NCBI RefSeq assembly: GCF_013004595.1
Contig: NZ_JABEMC010000001.1
Location: 558,001 to 622,000 of the forward strand
Direction of reading: 5' to 3'
DNA length: 64,000 bases
Source: Brevibacterium luteolum
GTDB taxonomy: Bacteria > Actinomycetota > Actinomycetes > Actinomycetales > Brevibacteriaceae
In this document: positions 8,815 through 17,208 of the stretch, one piece after another
Layout: each line of letters starts with the position of its first letter
Position numbering within the stretch: position 1 is the first letter of the stretch
Translations under genes and position numbers: made by a program
The notes under the pieces: generated by a model
Databases searched by the model: none
The model's input: the letters and a program-made list of their open reading frames with translations, nothing else
Told to the model about the DNA's origin: nothing

Positions 8815-11799
8815 TCACCGGCGCTCTGCCGCCTCGGCGAGGGCCGCCATCGCCGTCACGAACGCCTCCTCGGGTGGATTCACGAGGCCGGCGCCCACCT
8901 GCCCGACACCGGCGACCCGGCCGGCCATGCCGGTGTTGATCTGCGGCAGCACTCCGGTTCGGACCACGGCTGCGGCGTCGATGCCGGTGGGCACACCGCG
9001 GAACTCGAGGATCGGGATCTGGTGGGCAGGATGCTCACCGAGGGTGATCTCATACATCTTCTGCGTCGTCTCAAGTGCGAAGGCGACATCGGCGCCGACG
9101 AGCCGGACGATCGCCGGAGCCGCGGCCATCGCGAAGCCGCCGATGCCAGCGGTCTCTGTGATCGCCGAATCGCCGATGTCCGGGTTCGCATCCTCCGGTC
9201 CGAACGAGCCGAGGAACAGACCCTCGGGCATCTGCGCCGGCCCGGTGAACCACGCATCCCCGGTGCCGGAGAGCTGGATGCCGAACTCGGTGCCGTTGCG
9301 CGCCATCGTCACGACGAGCGAGGAACCGGGGACGTTCTTCGCAGCCGCACAGGCGAGCTTGCAGGTGGGCATGACGATGTTGAGGGCGAAGTAGTCGTTG
9401 GCGCCGAGGAAGCGCACCACCTCGGCGAGGTCCTCCTGCGGCCAGTCCTGTGCGAAGAGATGCGGCATGATGTCGCGCAGGAACAGCAGCGTGCCGGTGC
9501 GGTTGCGGTTGTGGCCCTCATCGCCGGACTGCAGCATCTGCGAGACATAGGACTTCGTGTCGAGCGGGCCGCTGCTCTCCAGCGCCTCGGCCAGGACGGG
9601 CCCGAGCACATCGCGCATCCAACGCAGCCGCGTGAGCACCTCCTCGCCGTTGGCGCCATAGCGCAGCACCTTGCCGAGCCCTTCGTTGAGGGAGCAGTAG
9701 GCGCGATTGCCGTGCACCGGGTCATGCAGCTCCATCATCCACATCGATGGGCTCACGACGCCGGCCATCGGCCCGACGGCTTCCCGACTGTGGCACGGCG
9801 CGAACGTGAACCGGCCAGAGGCCAACCCTTCCTCGGCCTCCTCAAGCGTTTCGACGAGCCCTTCGAACACGACAGCCCCAGCCAGGGCGCCGCGCATCGG
9901 TCCCGAGGCGTCCTCCCAGGCCAGCGGGGGACCGGCGTGGAGGAACTCGGTGTCAGCCAGGCCCAGGCACTCGCGGGCCGGACGGACGGCGACGAGCTCG
10001 GCACCTGCGGCGAGCATCCGCTCGATCGCCGTGCGGTTGGCGTCGGCGCGGCGCGGATCGGCCATGACCGCCTGCACCGCGGCAGCGCTGCCGAGCGCGG
10101 GCCGCCAATCGACCTCGGTGACGGCGACCGCCTGCGCCTGCAGCTCCTGGGCGAACAGCGACAGCCCGGCCGTCACCACGACCGGCTCGGCCTCCAGGAG
10201 ACCGCGCAGCGACGCGCCATCAGCAGCCGTGGTCGACGCGCCGGTCTGCACGCCGGCCTGCGCGTCGGTCTGCACGCCGGACTCAGGCCTCAGCGCGGCA
10301 TCCGGGGATGCAGCGTGCCCGAGGTGGGCCAGGGCTCGGCGCGTCGCGGCAGCATTCGAGGCGAACACCTCGGCACCGGCTGCGGTGAGCGCCTCGACAC
10401 TGGCGGAGAGTCCCTGCGGATCCTCCTCGGTGCCGACGAGGGAGACGACGACCGGCAGCCGGTGGCCGTGCTCCTCCTGCGCACGTGCGCGCACCCGTTC
10501 GATCGCTGCGGCCAGCGGCTCGACCGGTGCTGCGTGGGCGCCGTAGCCGAGCACGAGGTCGAGCAGCACGACGCCAGCGCCGGCACCGGTGCGCTCAAGG
10601 GCGTCGAGTCGCAGGCTCGGGTCGATCATCGGATGGGCACGCCCTGCGGTCATCTCGTCATCACCGAAGTCGATGACGAACGACCCGCTCTCCGGCACTC
10701 TGCCGCCGCTGAGCTGCTCAGCCCCAGCAAGTGGGATGTTCGAGGGCACCGGCCCGAGCGCCTGGCAGGCGATGAGCATCGCCTCATCAGCCAGAGTGCC
10801 GCCGCAGAAGTAGCCGCGCAGATCCCCGCCCGCAGCCGGCTGCTCCGAGGTCTCCGGCAGCCATGACGGCCACTCAGGTGCCATCCCGCCGGCAGCGCGC
10901 AGCGCCGCTTCGACCGCGGCTGTCAGATCCGGCCGGCCTGAGCCGAGCACCGCCCACGTCACCCCGACGCCGAGCTCACCGGCCAGCGCTGCGACCTCGT
11001 CGACGACACCGGCATCGGCTGGCTTCGAGACGATGATGACGTGCTCGGTGGCTTCATCAGCCGCCAGCGCCCGCAGCGCCTGCTTCGTCGACCGGCCGCC
11101 GACCGCCGCGCTCATGTCCCGGCCGCCGGTGCCCAGCACATGACTGACGCCCTCGCCAGCGGCGCTGAGCAGCGTCATGACCTGCTGGGCGCCGGTGCCG
11201 GAGGCTGCGACGATGCCGAACCGGCCCGGCGGCACCCGATTGGCGAAGCCGAGCGCAGCCTGGGAGACGACCGCTGTGCCGCAGTCAGGGCCCATGACGA
11301 TGACATCTGCTGTAGCCGCTGCATCCTTGAGCAGCACCTCGGATTCGACAGGCACATTGTCAGAGAACAGCATGACCGAACACCCGGCGGCGATCGCATC
11401 AAGTGCCTCTGTCGTCGCGTGCTCACCGGGCACGGAGATGAGAGCGAGGTTCGCCTCGGTTCTCCGCGTTGCCGAGCCCACGGTCAGCGCCGGGCTCTCG
11501 CCACCGGTGCTGAGCTCGCCGCCGGTGGAGCGCAGGGCAGCCAGCTGCACGTCGAGTTCGGTCAACGCGGCCTTCAGCACCTCTGCGTCAGCACACCGCA
11601 GAGCGATGACGAGGTCGTTCGGGCTCACCGCTGGGTCGATGTCGAAGTCGAGGCTGCGCATGAGGTCGAGGTTGAGCTCCGTGCCCATCCCGATGAGCGC
11701 GTCGGAGACGCCGTCGAGGTCCTTCACGCGGGCAGAGGCCTGCATGAGGCTGACGGAGTCGAAGTAGACACCGGATCGGATGTCAACGTGAGACAGCAC
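8815..11799 (-). CDS. Fused FdrA-YlbE protein (AllF-AllG), probable oxamate/carbamoyl transferase component
   Basis: 994-residue protein joining two proteins that are separate in Escherichia coli. Residues about 1-515 are FdrA (succinyl-CoA-synthetase-like fold: MGPDCGTAVV, GIVAASGTGAQQVM, LGTGGRDMS). A linker rich in Q, T and A (VQTDAQAGVQTGAS) follows. Residues about 545-994 are YlbE/DUF1116 (NRTAIERMLAAGAELVAV, NRAYCSLNEGLGKV, GVGQVGAGLVNPP). In E. coli FdrA, YlbE and YlbF form oxamate transcarbamylase, renamed AllF, AllG and AllH, which yields carbamoyl phosphate. The GTG start has AGAAGGAGA six bases upstream; an open frame extends further but lacks family similarity. It overlaps the allH-like gene upstream by 17 bases. 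The added linker and matched total length argue for a true fusion, not a frameshift artefact. Confidence 0.88.
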   Translation of the reverse strand: MLSHVDIRSGVYFDSVSLMQASARVKDLDGVSDALIGMGTELNLDLMRSLDFDIDPAVSPNDLVIALRCADAEVLKAALTELDVQLAALRSTGGELSTGGESPALTVGSATRRTEANLALISVPGEHATTEALDAIAAGCSVMLFSDNVPVESEVLLKDAAATADVIVMGPDCGTAVVSQAALGFANRVPPGRFGIVAASGTGAQQVMTLLSAAGEGVSHVLGTGGRDMSAAVGGRSTKQALRALAADEATEHVIIVSKPADAGVVDEVAALAGELGVGVTWAVLGSGRPDLTAAVEAALRAAGGMAPEWPSWLPETSEQPAAGGDLRGYFCGGTLADEAMLIACQALGPVPSNIPLAGAEQLSGGRVPESGSFVIDFGDDEMTAGRAHPMIDPSLRLDALERTGAGAGVVLLDLVLGYGAHAAPVEPLAAAIERVRARAQEEHGHRLPVVVSLVGTEEDPQGLSASVEALTAAGAEVFASNAAATRRALAHLGHAASPDAALRPESGVQTDAQAGVQTGASTTAADGASLRGLLEAEPVVVTAGLSLFAQELQAQAVAVTEVDWRPALGSAAAVQAVMADPRRADANRTAIERMLAAGAELVAVRPARECLGLADTEFLHAGPPLAWEDASGPMRGALAGAVVFEGLVETLEEAEEGLASGRFTFAPCHSREAVGPMAGVVSPSMWMMELHDPVHGNRAYCSLNEGLGKVLRYGANGEEVLTRLRWMRDVLGPVLAEALESSGPLDTKSYVSQMLQSGDEGHNRNRTGTLLFLRDIMPHLFAQDWPQEDLAEVVRFLGANDYFALNIVMPTCKLACAAAKNVPGSSLVVTMARNGTEFGIQLSGTGDAWFTGPAQMPEGLFLGSFGPEDANPDIGDSAITETAGIGGFAMAAAPAIVRLVGADVAFALETTQKMYEITLGEHPAHQIPILEFRGVPTGIDAAAVVRTGVLPQINTGMAGRVAGVGQVGAGLVNPPEEAFVTAMAALAEAAERR

Positions 11800-12790
11800 A
11801 GTCTTCTCCTTCTGTCGGGTCCGGCGTTCCACCGGCGGAGTGAGATGAGGGTTGGGAAAGCGCGCGGCATGTCGCCACGACACCGGCGCCGAGGTCGTAG
11901 CCGGACGTGTGCCCGATCGCACCGAGATGTTCGGCGAAGGCGGGAAGGTCACCTGCTTGGGCGGCGCCCAGCGCCCTGGTCACCGCTGTCGTGCACCAGC
12001 CGTCGAGGGCTGCTTCGAGCAGTGAGGCGGAGATCGCCGTTGTGGCGGCCAGCTGTGGTGTGAGCGCTGCCCGCAGCTGGGCGAGTGCGCGCCACGCTGA
12101 CTGCCAGCGCAGGGCCAGCGCGATGCCGGAGAGCACATCATCGCCCGAGGGGGTGAGTCCGGGACCGCGGCCGATCAGCGCCGCGACGCGCTCAGCGAGA
12201 GCTTCGTCGCCCCGGCCGCAGCCAGACGCAGCGCCCCGGCTGCAGCTCAGCGCGGTCGCAACGATGTCCTCAGCGCTGGCTTCAGCATCGGCGATCCCCG
12301 GCTGCAGCACGGCACGGACGGCACCTGGATCGAGTGCCCTCCCACGGTGTTCGGTCGAATGCTCATCGGGGTGCCATCGGCCGATGCCCAGACCGGGGAC
12401 CCTGCTGATGCGCTGCGGTCGCCACATGCGCCTGATCTGCAGCTGAGCTGCCGGCAGCAGCAGCCGGTCAGGTTCGGCCGCGACGCGATCGCCGGTCCTC
12501 ACGCCGGTGGTGAGGACATCGGCTGGAACATGCGCGCGGATGGCCGTCGGCAGATCGTAGGCACCCAACCCGATCACCGGGATGACGAGCGTGCGCTGCC
12601 CGGAAGGCACTGTGACGTCGGTGGGTGCCGTGACGTCGGTGGGTGCCGTGACGTCGGCGGGCGCTGTGAGGTACAGGCCAGCCGCATGGACACCGGCGAC
12701 CGTCCATGCACGCCCAGGTGCGGCCAGCGGCGGCGTCACAGGGGACTTCGCCGCTGGCACGACAACCGGATCCGCGGATATGACGTGCAT
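11783..12790 (-). CDS. DUF2877 protein (YlbF/AllH-like)
   Basis: 335-residue DUF2877 protein, homologous to E. coli YlbF (AllH), the third component of oxamate transcarbamylase. Family motifs are RGPGLTPSGDDVLSGIAL (residues about 218-235), a TTAISASLLEAALDGW segment (about 260-275), and IGHTSGYDLGAGVV near residue 300. The N-terminal part is degenerate, with a threefold hexapeptide repeat (ADVTAP, TDVTAP, TDVTVP) encoded by 18-bp DNA repeats. The ATG at 12790 is the first in the frame after the divergent promoter gap, with only a weak GTGAG upstream. It lies immediately upstream of and overlaps the AllF-AllG fusion gene, so the two probably make one complex. Confidence 0.78.
   Translation of the reverse strand: MHVISADPVVVPAAKSPVTPPLAAPGRAWTVAGVHAAGLYLTAPADVTAPTDVTAPTDVTVPSGQRTLVIPVIGLGAYDLPTAIRAHVPADVLTTGVRTGDRVAAEPDRLLLPAAQLQIRRMWRPQRISRVPGLGIGRWHPDEHSTEHRGRALDPGAVRAVLQPGIADAEASAEDIVATALSCSRGAASGCGRGDEALAERVAALIGRGPGLTPSGDDVLSGIALALRWQSAWRALAQLRAALTPQLAATTAISASLLEAALDGWCTTAVTRALGAAQAGDLPAFAEHLGAIGHTSGYDLGAGVVATCRALSQPSSHSAGGTPDPTEGEDCAVSR
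12613..12666. repeat. Three 18-bp tandem repeats inside the DUF2877 gene
   Basis: Units TGACGTCGGTGGGTGCCG at 12613-12630 and 12631-12648, then a diverged TGACGTCGGCGGGCGCTG at 12649-12666. The period is a multiple of three, so the repeat adds hexapeptides (xDVTxP) without shifting the frame of the leftward gene. Confidence 0.9.
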
Positions 12791-12813
12791 CTCACAAGCG
12801 TAGGGCTGACTGC

Positions 12814-12819
12814 TAGGGT
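12814..12819 (+). promoter_or_regulatory. Candidate -10 of pucR (TAGGGT)
   Basis: TAGGGT lies seven bases before the pucR ATG at 12827 in the 36-bp gap between the divergent allH-like and pucR genes. The spacing would give a leaderless or near-leaderless mRNA, but a GGTGGGGG ribosome-site-like run overlaps it, so either reading is possible. No good -35 is visible. Confidence 0.35.
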
Positions 12820-12826
12820 GGGGGAC

Positions 12827-14527
12827 ATGGCAAATGCCGATAATCATGAATCTCTGACTCGGCAGAATCTGCCAGTCAGCGGAGGTGATGTCACCGTCCG
12901 CGACGTCCTCGACCTGCCCTCCCTCTCCGGCACCCGCGTGCTGGCCGGCGCCGACGGTCTCGACCGCATCGTCTCTCGCGTCAACGTCATGGAAGTCCCC
13001 GACATCCTGCCGTGGGTGCGTGCCCAGGAGCTGCTCATCACCACGGGCTACCCGCTTCAGGGGCAGCAGTTCGACCTCGGTGAGCTCGTGCGCCAGTTCG
13101 CCGACCGCCAGCTGGCAGGCGTCGGCGTCAAACCCGGCCGCTATCTCCATGAGATCCCCGGCGAGGTGCTTACCGCAGCGGATTCCGCAGGACTGCCGAT
13201 CCTGCTGCTGCCCCACGGGGTCGGCTTCGACGAGATCATCCACGAGGTGCTCGGCACGGTGCTCGCCCGTCGTGAACAGGACTTGCAGCAGGCCGAGCAG
13301 ATCCTTCACGAACTCGTCACCATCGTCGTCACCGGCGGAGAGCTCGATGAGGTCTGCAGTCGCATCGCCAGTCATGTCAAAGGCACTGTCGCCGTGACGA
13401 CGATGGACGGCCGGGTGACCGCGGTGGCCGGGCAGCTGCCGCTGGCAGAGCTCCAGCAGCTGACCTGCTTCGATGTCGCCGGCCGTTTCCGGGTCGAGCA
13501 GACCCGGGTCGGTGAGGTGCAGAAAGCCAACGGGATCTGCAGTCTGGCGGTGCGGATCCGCGGCGGGACCCGCGACCTCGGCCGCCTCGTCCTCTTCACC
13601 GACCATCCGATGAGCCACAGCCAGCAGCACGTCGTCGACCAGGCCTCTGCAGCCGCCGCCCTCGTGCTCACGAAGATGCACGCGATCTCGGCTGTTGAGA
13701 GCAAGTACAAGGCTGACTTCGTCCACGATGTGCTGCGCGGCCGCATCGTGGCAGCCGACCGGATCCTGTCGCATGCGACCTCGCTGGGCTGGGACTTGGA
13801 CCGTGAACTCGTGGTCGTCGTCGCCGAGTACGACGACACCGGCGAGCCTATCGAGACGATGGAGAAGCAGTCCCTGCAGGAGCGCTTCGCCCGCGCCTGG
13901 ACCTCGGCGGTCACCCAGGGCGACGCCGAGGCGGTGGTCGTCGGGGCAGGGGATGAGGTCACTGTCATCGCCGGTGTGACACCAGAGGAATCCGTTGAAC
14001 GCACCACCGCCCGCGTCGAACGTTGGGTCGGCGACGTGCACGGCGTCGGCGGTGGCGGCCGGCTGACCTTCTCTACCGGCATCGGTCGCACAGCGGCGGA
14101 TCTCCACGCTCTGCCGGCCGCCTACCAGGAAGCGCGCAAGGCCGTGGAGGTCGGCCGCAGGCTCTACGGCGAGCAGGCGATCAGCCACTTCGATGCCCTC
14201 GGCGTCTTCCGGCTGCTGTCGCTCATCGACGATGAGGAGGAAGTGCGGGCCTTCATCTCCGACACCCTCGGGGTGCTCGCCGACCGGAGCGCCTCCTCCG
14301 CCGACCTGCGCGAGACCCTGCGGGTGCTGCTGGACAAGAACCTCAACGTCGCTGAGACCGCCCGTGAGATGCACTTCCACTACAACTCGCTGCGCTACCG
14401 GATCAGCAAACTCGAGCGCATCCTCGGGCCCTTCATGACCGATGCGCGGCGGCGGCTGGCCATCCATCTGGCACTGCAGGCGATGTACCTCACGGACCTC
14501 ACGGACGGAAAGCGCACACACCGCTGA
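12827..14527 (+). CDS. pucR: PucR family transcriptional regulator
   Basis: 566-residue regulator of the PucR family, which typically controls purine or allantoin catabolism genes. An N-terminal PucR domain spans about residues 20-140 (VRDVLDLPSLSGTRVLAG, MEVPDILPWVRAQELLITTG). A central GGDEF-like/CdaR region follows, then a C-terminal PucR-type helix-turn-helix at about 500-550 with LRVLLDKNLNVAETAREM and FHYNSLRYRISKLERILG. The ATG was chosen just after the divergent promoter gap; the much longer open frame upstream runs antisense to the allH-like gene and is a shadow. Divergent placement beside the allH-like and AllF-AllG genes, and just before the permease and hydroxylase genes, makes it the likely local regulator. 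Confidence 0.88.
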   Translation: MANADNHESLTRQNLPVSGGDVTVRDVLDLPSLSGTRVLAGADGLDRIVSRVNVMEVPDILPWVRAQELLITTGYPLQGQQFDLGELVRQFADRQLAGVGVKPGRYLHEIPGEVLTAADSAGLPILLLPHGVGFDEIIHEVLGTVLARREQDLQQAEQILHELVTIVVTGGELDEVCSRIASHVKGTVAVTTMDGRVTAVAGQLPLAELQQLTCFDVAGRFRVEQTRVGEVQKANGICSLAVRIRGGTRDLGRLVLFTDHPMSHSQQHVVDQASAAAALVLTKMHAISAVESKYKADFVHDVLRGRIVAADRILSHATSLGWDLDRELVVVVAEYDDTGEPIETMEKQSLQERFARAWTSAVTQGDAEAVVVGAGDEVTVIAGVTPEESVERTTARVERWVGDVHGVGGGGRLTFSTGIGRTAADLHALPAAYQEARKAVEVGRRLYGEQAISHFDALGVFRLLSLIDDEEEVRAFISDTLGVLADRSASSADLRETLRVLLDKNLNVAETAREMHFHYNSLRYRISKLERILGPFMTDARRRLAIHLALQAMYLTDLTDGKRTHR

Positions 14528-14569
14528 TGAGCGATCCACCGCCAGATCGCAATGTGCGGGCGAAACTAC

Positions 14570-14659
14570 CCAAACCAGCACGGACGTGTTTGGCATAACT
14601 TGACGTGACGCGCACCTCGTTGTGTCCCTACGGTTGACACATGCCGTTACGGCTATGAC
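14570..14659 (+). promoter_or_regulatory. Regulatory region upstream of the NCS2 permease operon
   Basis: The 161-bp gap holds an inverted repeat CCAAAC (14570-14575) / GTTTGG (14588-14593), a TTGACA hexamer at 14634-14639, the short palindrome GCCGTTACGGC (14643-14653) and TATGAC (14654-14659). The TTGACA-TATGAC spacing is only 14, so this pair is a poor promoter by itself. The palindromes are candidate operators for PucR. Confidence 0.35.
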
Positions 14660-14688
14660 AGTTCGAAAGCCGACTGGTTGGGGGAGCA

Positions 14689-16197
14689 ATGAGTTTCGGA
14701 TGGACACTGCACGGTGACGGGAAGAGTCCTGCACCGGGCAAGGCGGTAGCCCCTCATGAGCGCCTGACCTGGCCGCGCACGGTCGGACTCGGCGTTCAGC
14801 ACGTCGTGGCGATGTTCGGCGCAACGTTCGTTTTTCCCGTCGTCATGGGCCTGAATCCCCAGCTGGCGGTCATGATGAGCGGTGTCGCCACCATCATCTT
14901 CCTGCTCATGGTCAACGGCAAGGTTCCCAGCTATCTCGGCACCTCCGCCGCTTTCGTCGGCGGCGTCGCGGCTGTCACCGCCCAAGGCGGCACACCCCAG
15001 CAGGTGACCGGCGCGATCATGATCGCCGGCCTCGTCCTGGCCGCCTGCGGCATCTTCATCCACTTCATGGGCGCTGCTGTGCTGACGAAGATCATGCCGC
15101 CGGTGGTCACCGGTGCGGTCGTCATGCTCATCGGTTTCAACCTCGCCCCGGTCGTCGCGAACGTGTACTGGCCGCAGGACCAGTGGATCGCCTTCATCGT
15201 CATGTTCGTCATCATCGTCATGTCGGTGGCTCTGCGCGGATTCCTCGGCCGCATCGCCGTCTTTCTCGGCCTGGCTTTCGGGTATGTGCTGTCCTGGATC
15301 TTCGATTTGGCCTTCGGTCCGATCACGGCCTTCAACGCCGCCACCGGAGAGGTCGACACCCATATGCGCGTCGACTGGTCCGGCGTCCTCGACGCCCCGT
15401 GGTTCGGTCTGCCGCCAGTCACTGACAGCGCCGCCGGGGTCGTCGGCATGCACCTGCCGGAGTTCAACGCCGCCTTCATCATCCTCATGCTCCCGGCTGT
15501 CATCGCGCTCATCGCCGAGAACGTCGGTCACGTCAAGGCTGTGGAGGAGATGACGAAGACCCCGCTGGACAAGTACATGGGCCGGGCGCTGACCGCCGAC
15601 GGTGTCGCTACCGCCGTGGCCACCTCGGTCGGAGGCTCACCGACGACGACCTACGCTGAGAACATCGGCGTCATGGCCTCCACCCGCGTCTACTCGACAG
15701 CGGCCTACTACGTTGCCGCGCTGGTGGCGATCGTCTTCGGCCTTTCACCGAAGTTCGGCGCGCTCATCTCCGCGGCGCCTGGTGGCGTGCTCGCCGGCAT
15801 CACCGTCGTGCTCTACGGCATGATCGGACTGCTCGGCGCCAAGATCTGGACGGAGAACAAAGTCGACTTCTCCAATCCGCTCAACATGGTCCCGGTGGCC
15901 GCTGGCATCATCATCGCCATCGGCGACATCGGACTGAAAGTGACCGAGACGTTCACCCTGGCTGGCATCGCATTGGGTACGATCGTCGTTCTGGTGATGT
16001 ACCACTTCTGCCGGATCATCGCCCCCGCAGAGCTGCGGGAGGCGGCTGACAGCGCAGGAGGCGCACTCATCACCGTCGGCGAACCCGGATTGCACAATCT
16101 CGAAGAGCTCGGTCTCGAGGACGACCACGGCCGGCGACGCCGTGGCGGCCGGACTGCCGACCACGATCCACACAGACCGGAGGACATCAGGGAATGA
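14689..16197 (+). CDS. NCS2 family nucleobase:cation symporter (uracil/RutG-like)
   Basis: 502-residue inner-membrane permease of the NCS2 (nucleobase:cation symporter 2) family with about 12-14 membrane segments. Hallmarks are GVQHVVAMFGATFVFP in segment 1, GTSAAFVGG (residues about 84-92), the substrate-site glutamate in ALIAENVGHVKAVEEM (about 273-288), and GGSPTTTYAENIGVMA (about 309-324). The last motif is the uracil/RutG type rather than the xanthine type, which usually ends in SQNVG. The C terminus is a charged cytoplasmic tail. Start ATG follows TTGGGGGAG. It overlaps the FAD subunit gene as ATGA, so it is the first gene of the hydroxylase operon and probably imports its substrate. 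Confidence 0.9.
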   Translation: MSFGWTLHGDGKSPAPGKAVAPHERLTWPRTVGLGVQHVVAMFGATFVFPVVMGLNPQLAVMMSGVATIIFLLMVNGKVPSYLGTSAAFVGGVAAVTAQGGTPQQVTGAIMIAGLVLAACGIFIHFMGAAVLTKIMPPVVTGAVVMLIGFNLAPVVANVYWPQDQWIAFIVMFVIIVMSVALRGFLGRIAVFLGLAFGYVLSWIFDLAFGPITAFNAATGEVDTHMRVDWSGVLDAPWFGLPPVTDSAAGVVGMHLPEFNAAFIILMLPAVIALIAENVGHVKAVEEMTKTPLDKYMGRALTADGVATAVATSVGGSPTTTYAENIGVMASTRVYSTAAYYVAALVAIVFGLSPKFGALISAAPGGVLAGITVVLYGMIGLLGAKIWTENKVDFSNPLNMVPVAAGIIIAIGDIGLKVTETFTLAGIALGTIVVLVMYHFCRIIAPAELREAADSAGGALITVGEPGLHNLEELGLEDDHGRRRRGGRTADHDPHRPEDIRE

Positions 16198-17090
16198 AGC
16201 CAGCGGCTTTCGCCTACAACCGCGCAGCATCAGTCGACCACTGCCTCGAACTGCTGACTCAGCACGGGGCCGACGCGAAGCTGCTGGCAGGCGGCCAGAG
16301 CCTCATCCCGGTGCTGAACATGCGCCTGGCCGCCCCCGCTCACCTCATCGACATCTCCAGGCTGAGCGAGCTGGGCTCCATCGAGGTCACCGATTCCTGC
16401 GTGCGCGTCGGCGCTGCGGTCACACACGCGGAACTCGAAGCCGATGACCACGCCTATGCCGCGCTGCCGATCCTGCGTCAGGCGCTGGTCAATGTCGCGC
16501 ATCCGGCGATCCGCAATCGCGGCACCACCGTCGGCTCGATCGCCCATGCCGATCCGAACGGAGAGATGCCGGCCGTCCTCGCCCTCACCGGCGGCACTGC
16601 GCACGCAGTCTCGTCATCCGGGTCCCGGCAGATCGACGCAGCTGAGCTCTTCATCGGCCCGCTGGAGACCTGCTTGGAAACCGATGAGCTCATCACCCAT
16701 GTCGACTTCCACCGGTTCCCGCCCGGCACCCGCACCGGCTTCACCGAACTCGCCCGTCGTTCAGGCGACTACGCTCTCGCCGGGGTGGCCATGGCGCTGA
16801 CTGCCGAGGAATCCACGATCACCGGGCTCCGCCTGTCCTTCGTCTCCGTCACCGACCTGCCAGAGGTTCTCGACATGAGCGAGCGGGTCACCGGGATGGA
16901 GCTGAGGGCCACCACTGACCTGTGCGCGGCCGTGACCGAGGCGGTCGAGGCAACCATCGACCCAGCCGGCGACATCCACGCCACCGCCGACTACCGCCGC
17001 CACATCACCAAGGTCATGGCCCGCAGACTGGCCGTCGAGCTCAGCTGTCGGCCACCGCAGCCGCCGACGGCAGGCCAACCGGACAGGTGA
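16194..17090 (+). CDS. Molybdenum hydroxylase medium (FAD-binding) subunit, CoxM/XdhB type
   Basis: 298-residue FAD subunit of a xanthine-dehydrogenase/CO-dehydrogenase family enzyme; it passes electrons from the iron-sulfur subunit to its acceptor. FAD motifs are LLAGGQSLIPVLNMRLA (residues about 29-45) and RNRGTTVGSIAHADPNGE (about 107-124), both canonical for CoxM. The C-terminal CO_deh_flav_C domain covers about 175-280. The start overlaps the permease stop as ATGA. The last codons and stop enter a 24-bp tandem repeat, so the extreme C terminus (RPPQPPTAGQPDR) may be repeat-derived. Confidence 0.92.
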   Translation: MKPAAFAYNRAASVDHCLELLTQHGADAKLLAGGQSLIPVLNMRLAAPAHLIDISRLSELGSIEVTDSCVRVGAAVTHAELEADDHAYAALPILRQALVNVAHPAIRNRGTTVGSIAHADPNGEMPAVLALTGGTAHAVSSSGSRQIDAAELFIGPLETCLETDELITHVDFHRFPPGTRTGFTELARRSGDYALAGVAMALTAEESTITGLRLSFVSVTDLPEVLDMSERVTGMELRATTDLCAAVTEAVEATIDPAGDIHATADYRRHITKVMARRLAVELSCRPPQPPTAGQPDR

Positions 17091-17140
17091 CGGGCAGTCC
17101 AACCGGACTGGTGACGGGCAGGCCAACCGGACTGGTGACG
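17069..17140. repeat. Three 24-bp tandem repeats across the coxM-type stop codon
   Basis: Units of 24 bases starting GGCAGGCCAACCGGAC at 17069-17092, 17093-17116 and 17117-17140, differing at only one to three positions. The first unit contains the stop of the FAD subunit gene; each later unit repeats the same in-frame TGA. They fill most of the 118-bp gap before the small subunit gene. Confidence 0.92.
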
Positions 17141-17208
17141 GCAGGTGGCGGCAGCGACCGCAACGACGAAAATGACACAGACATCGGCTGAGAGAAGGAG
17201 CGAAACAC

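Noticed and set aside
14689..16197. Permease as a dedicated xanthine transporter
   Set aside because: The GGSPTTTYAENIGVMA motif is of the uracil/RutG type; the xanthine type usually has SQNVG, so only NCS2 membership is claimed.
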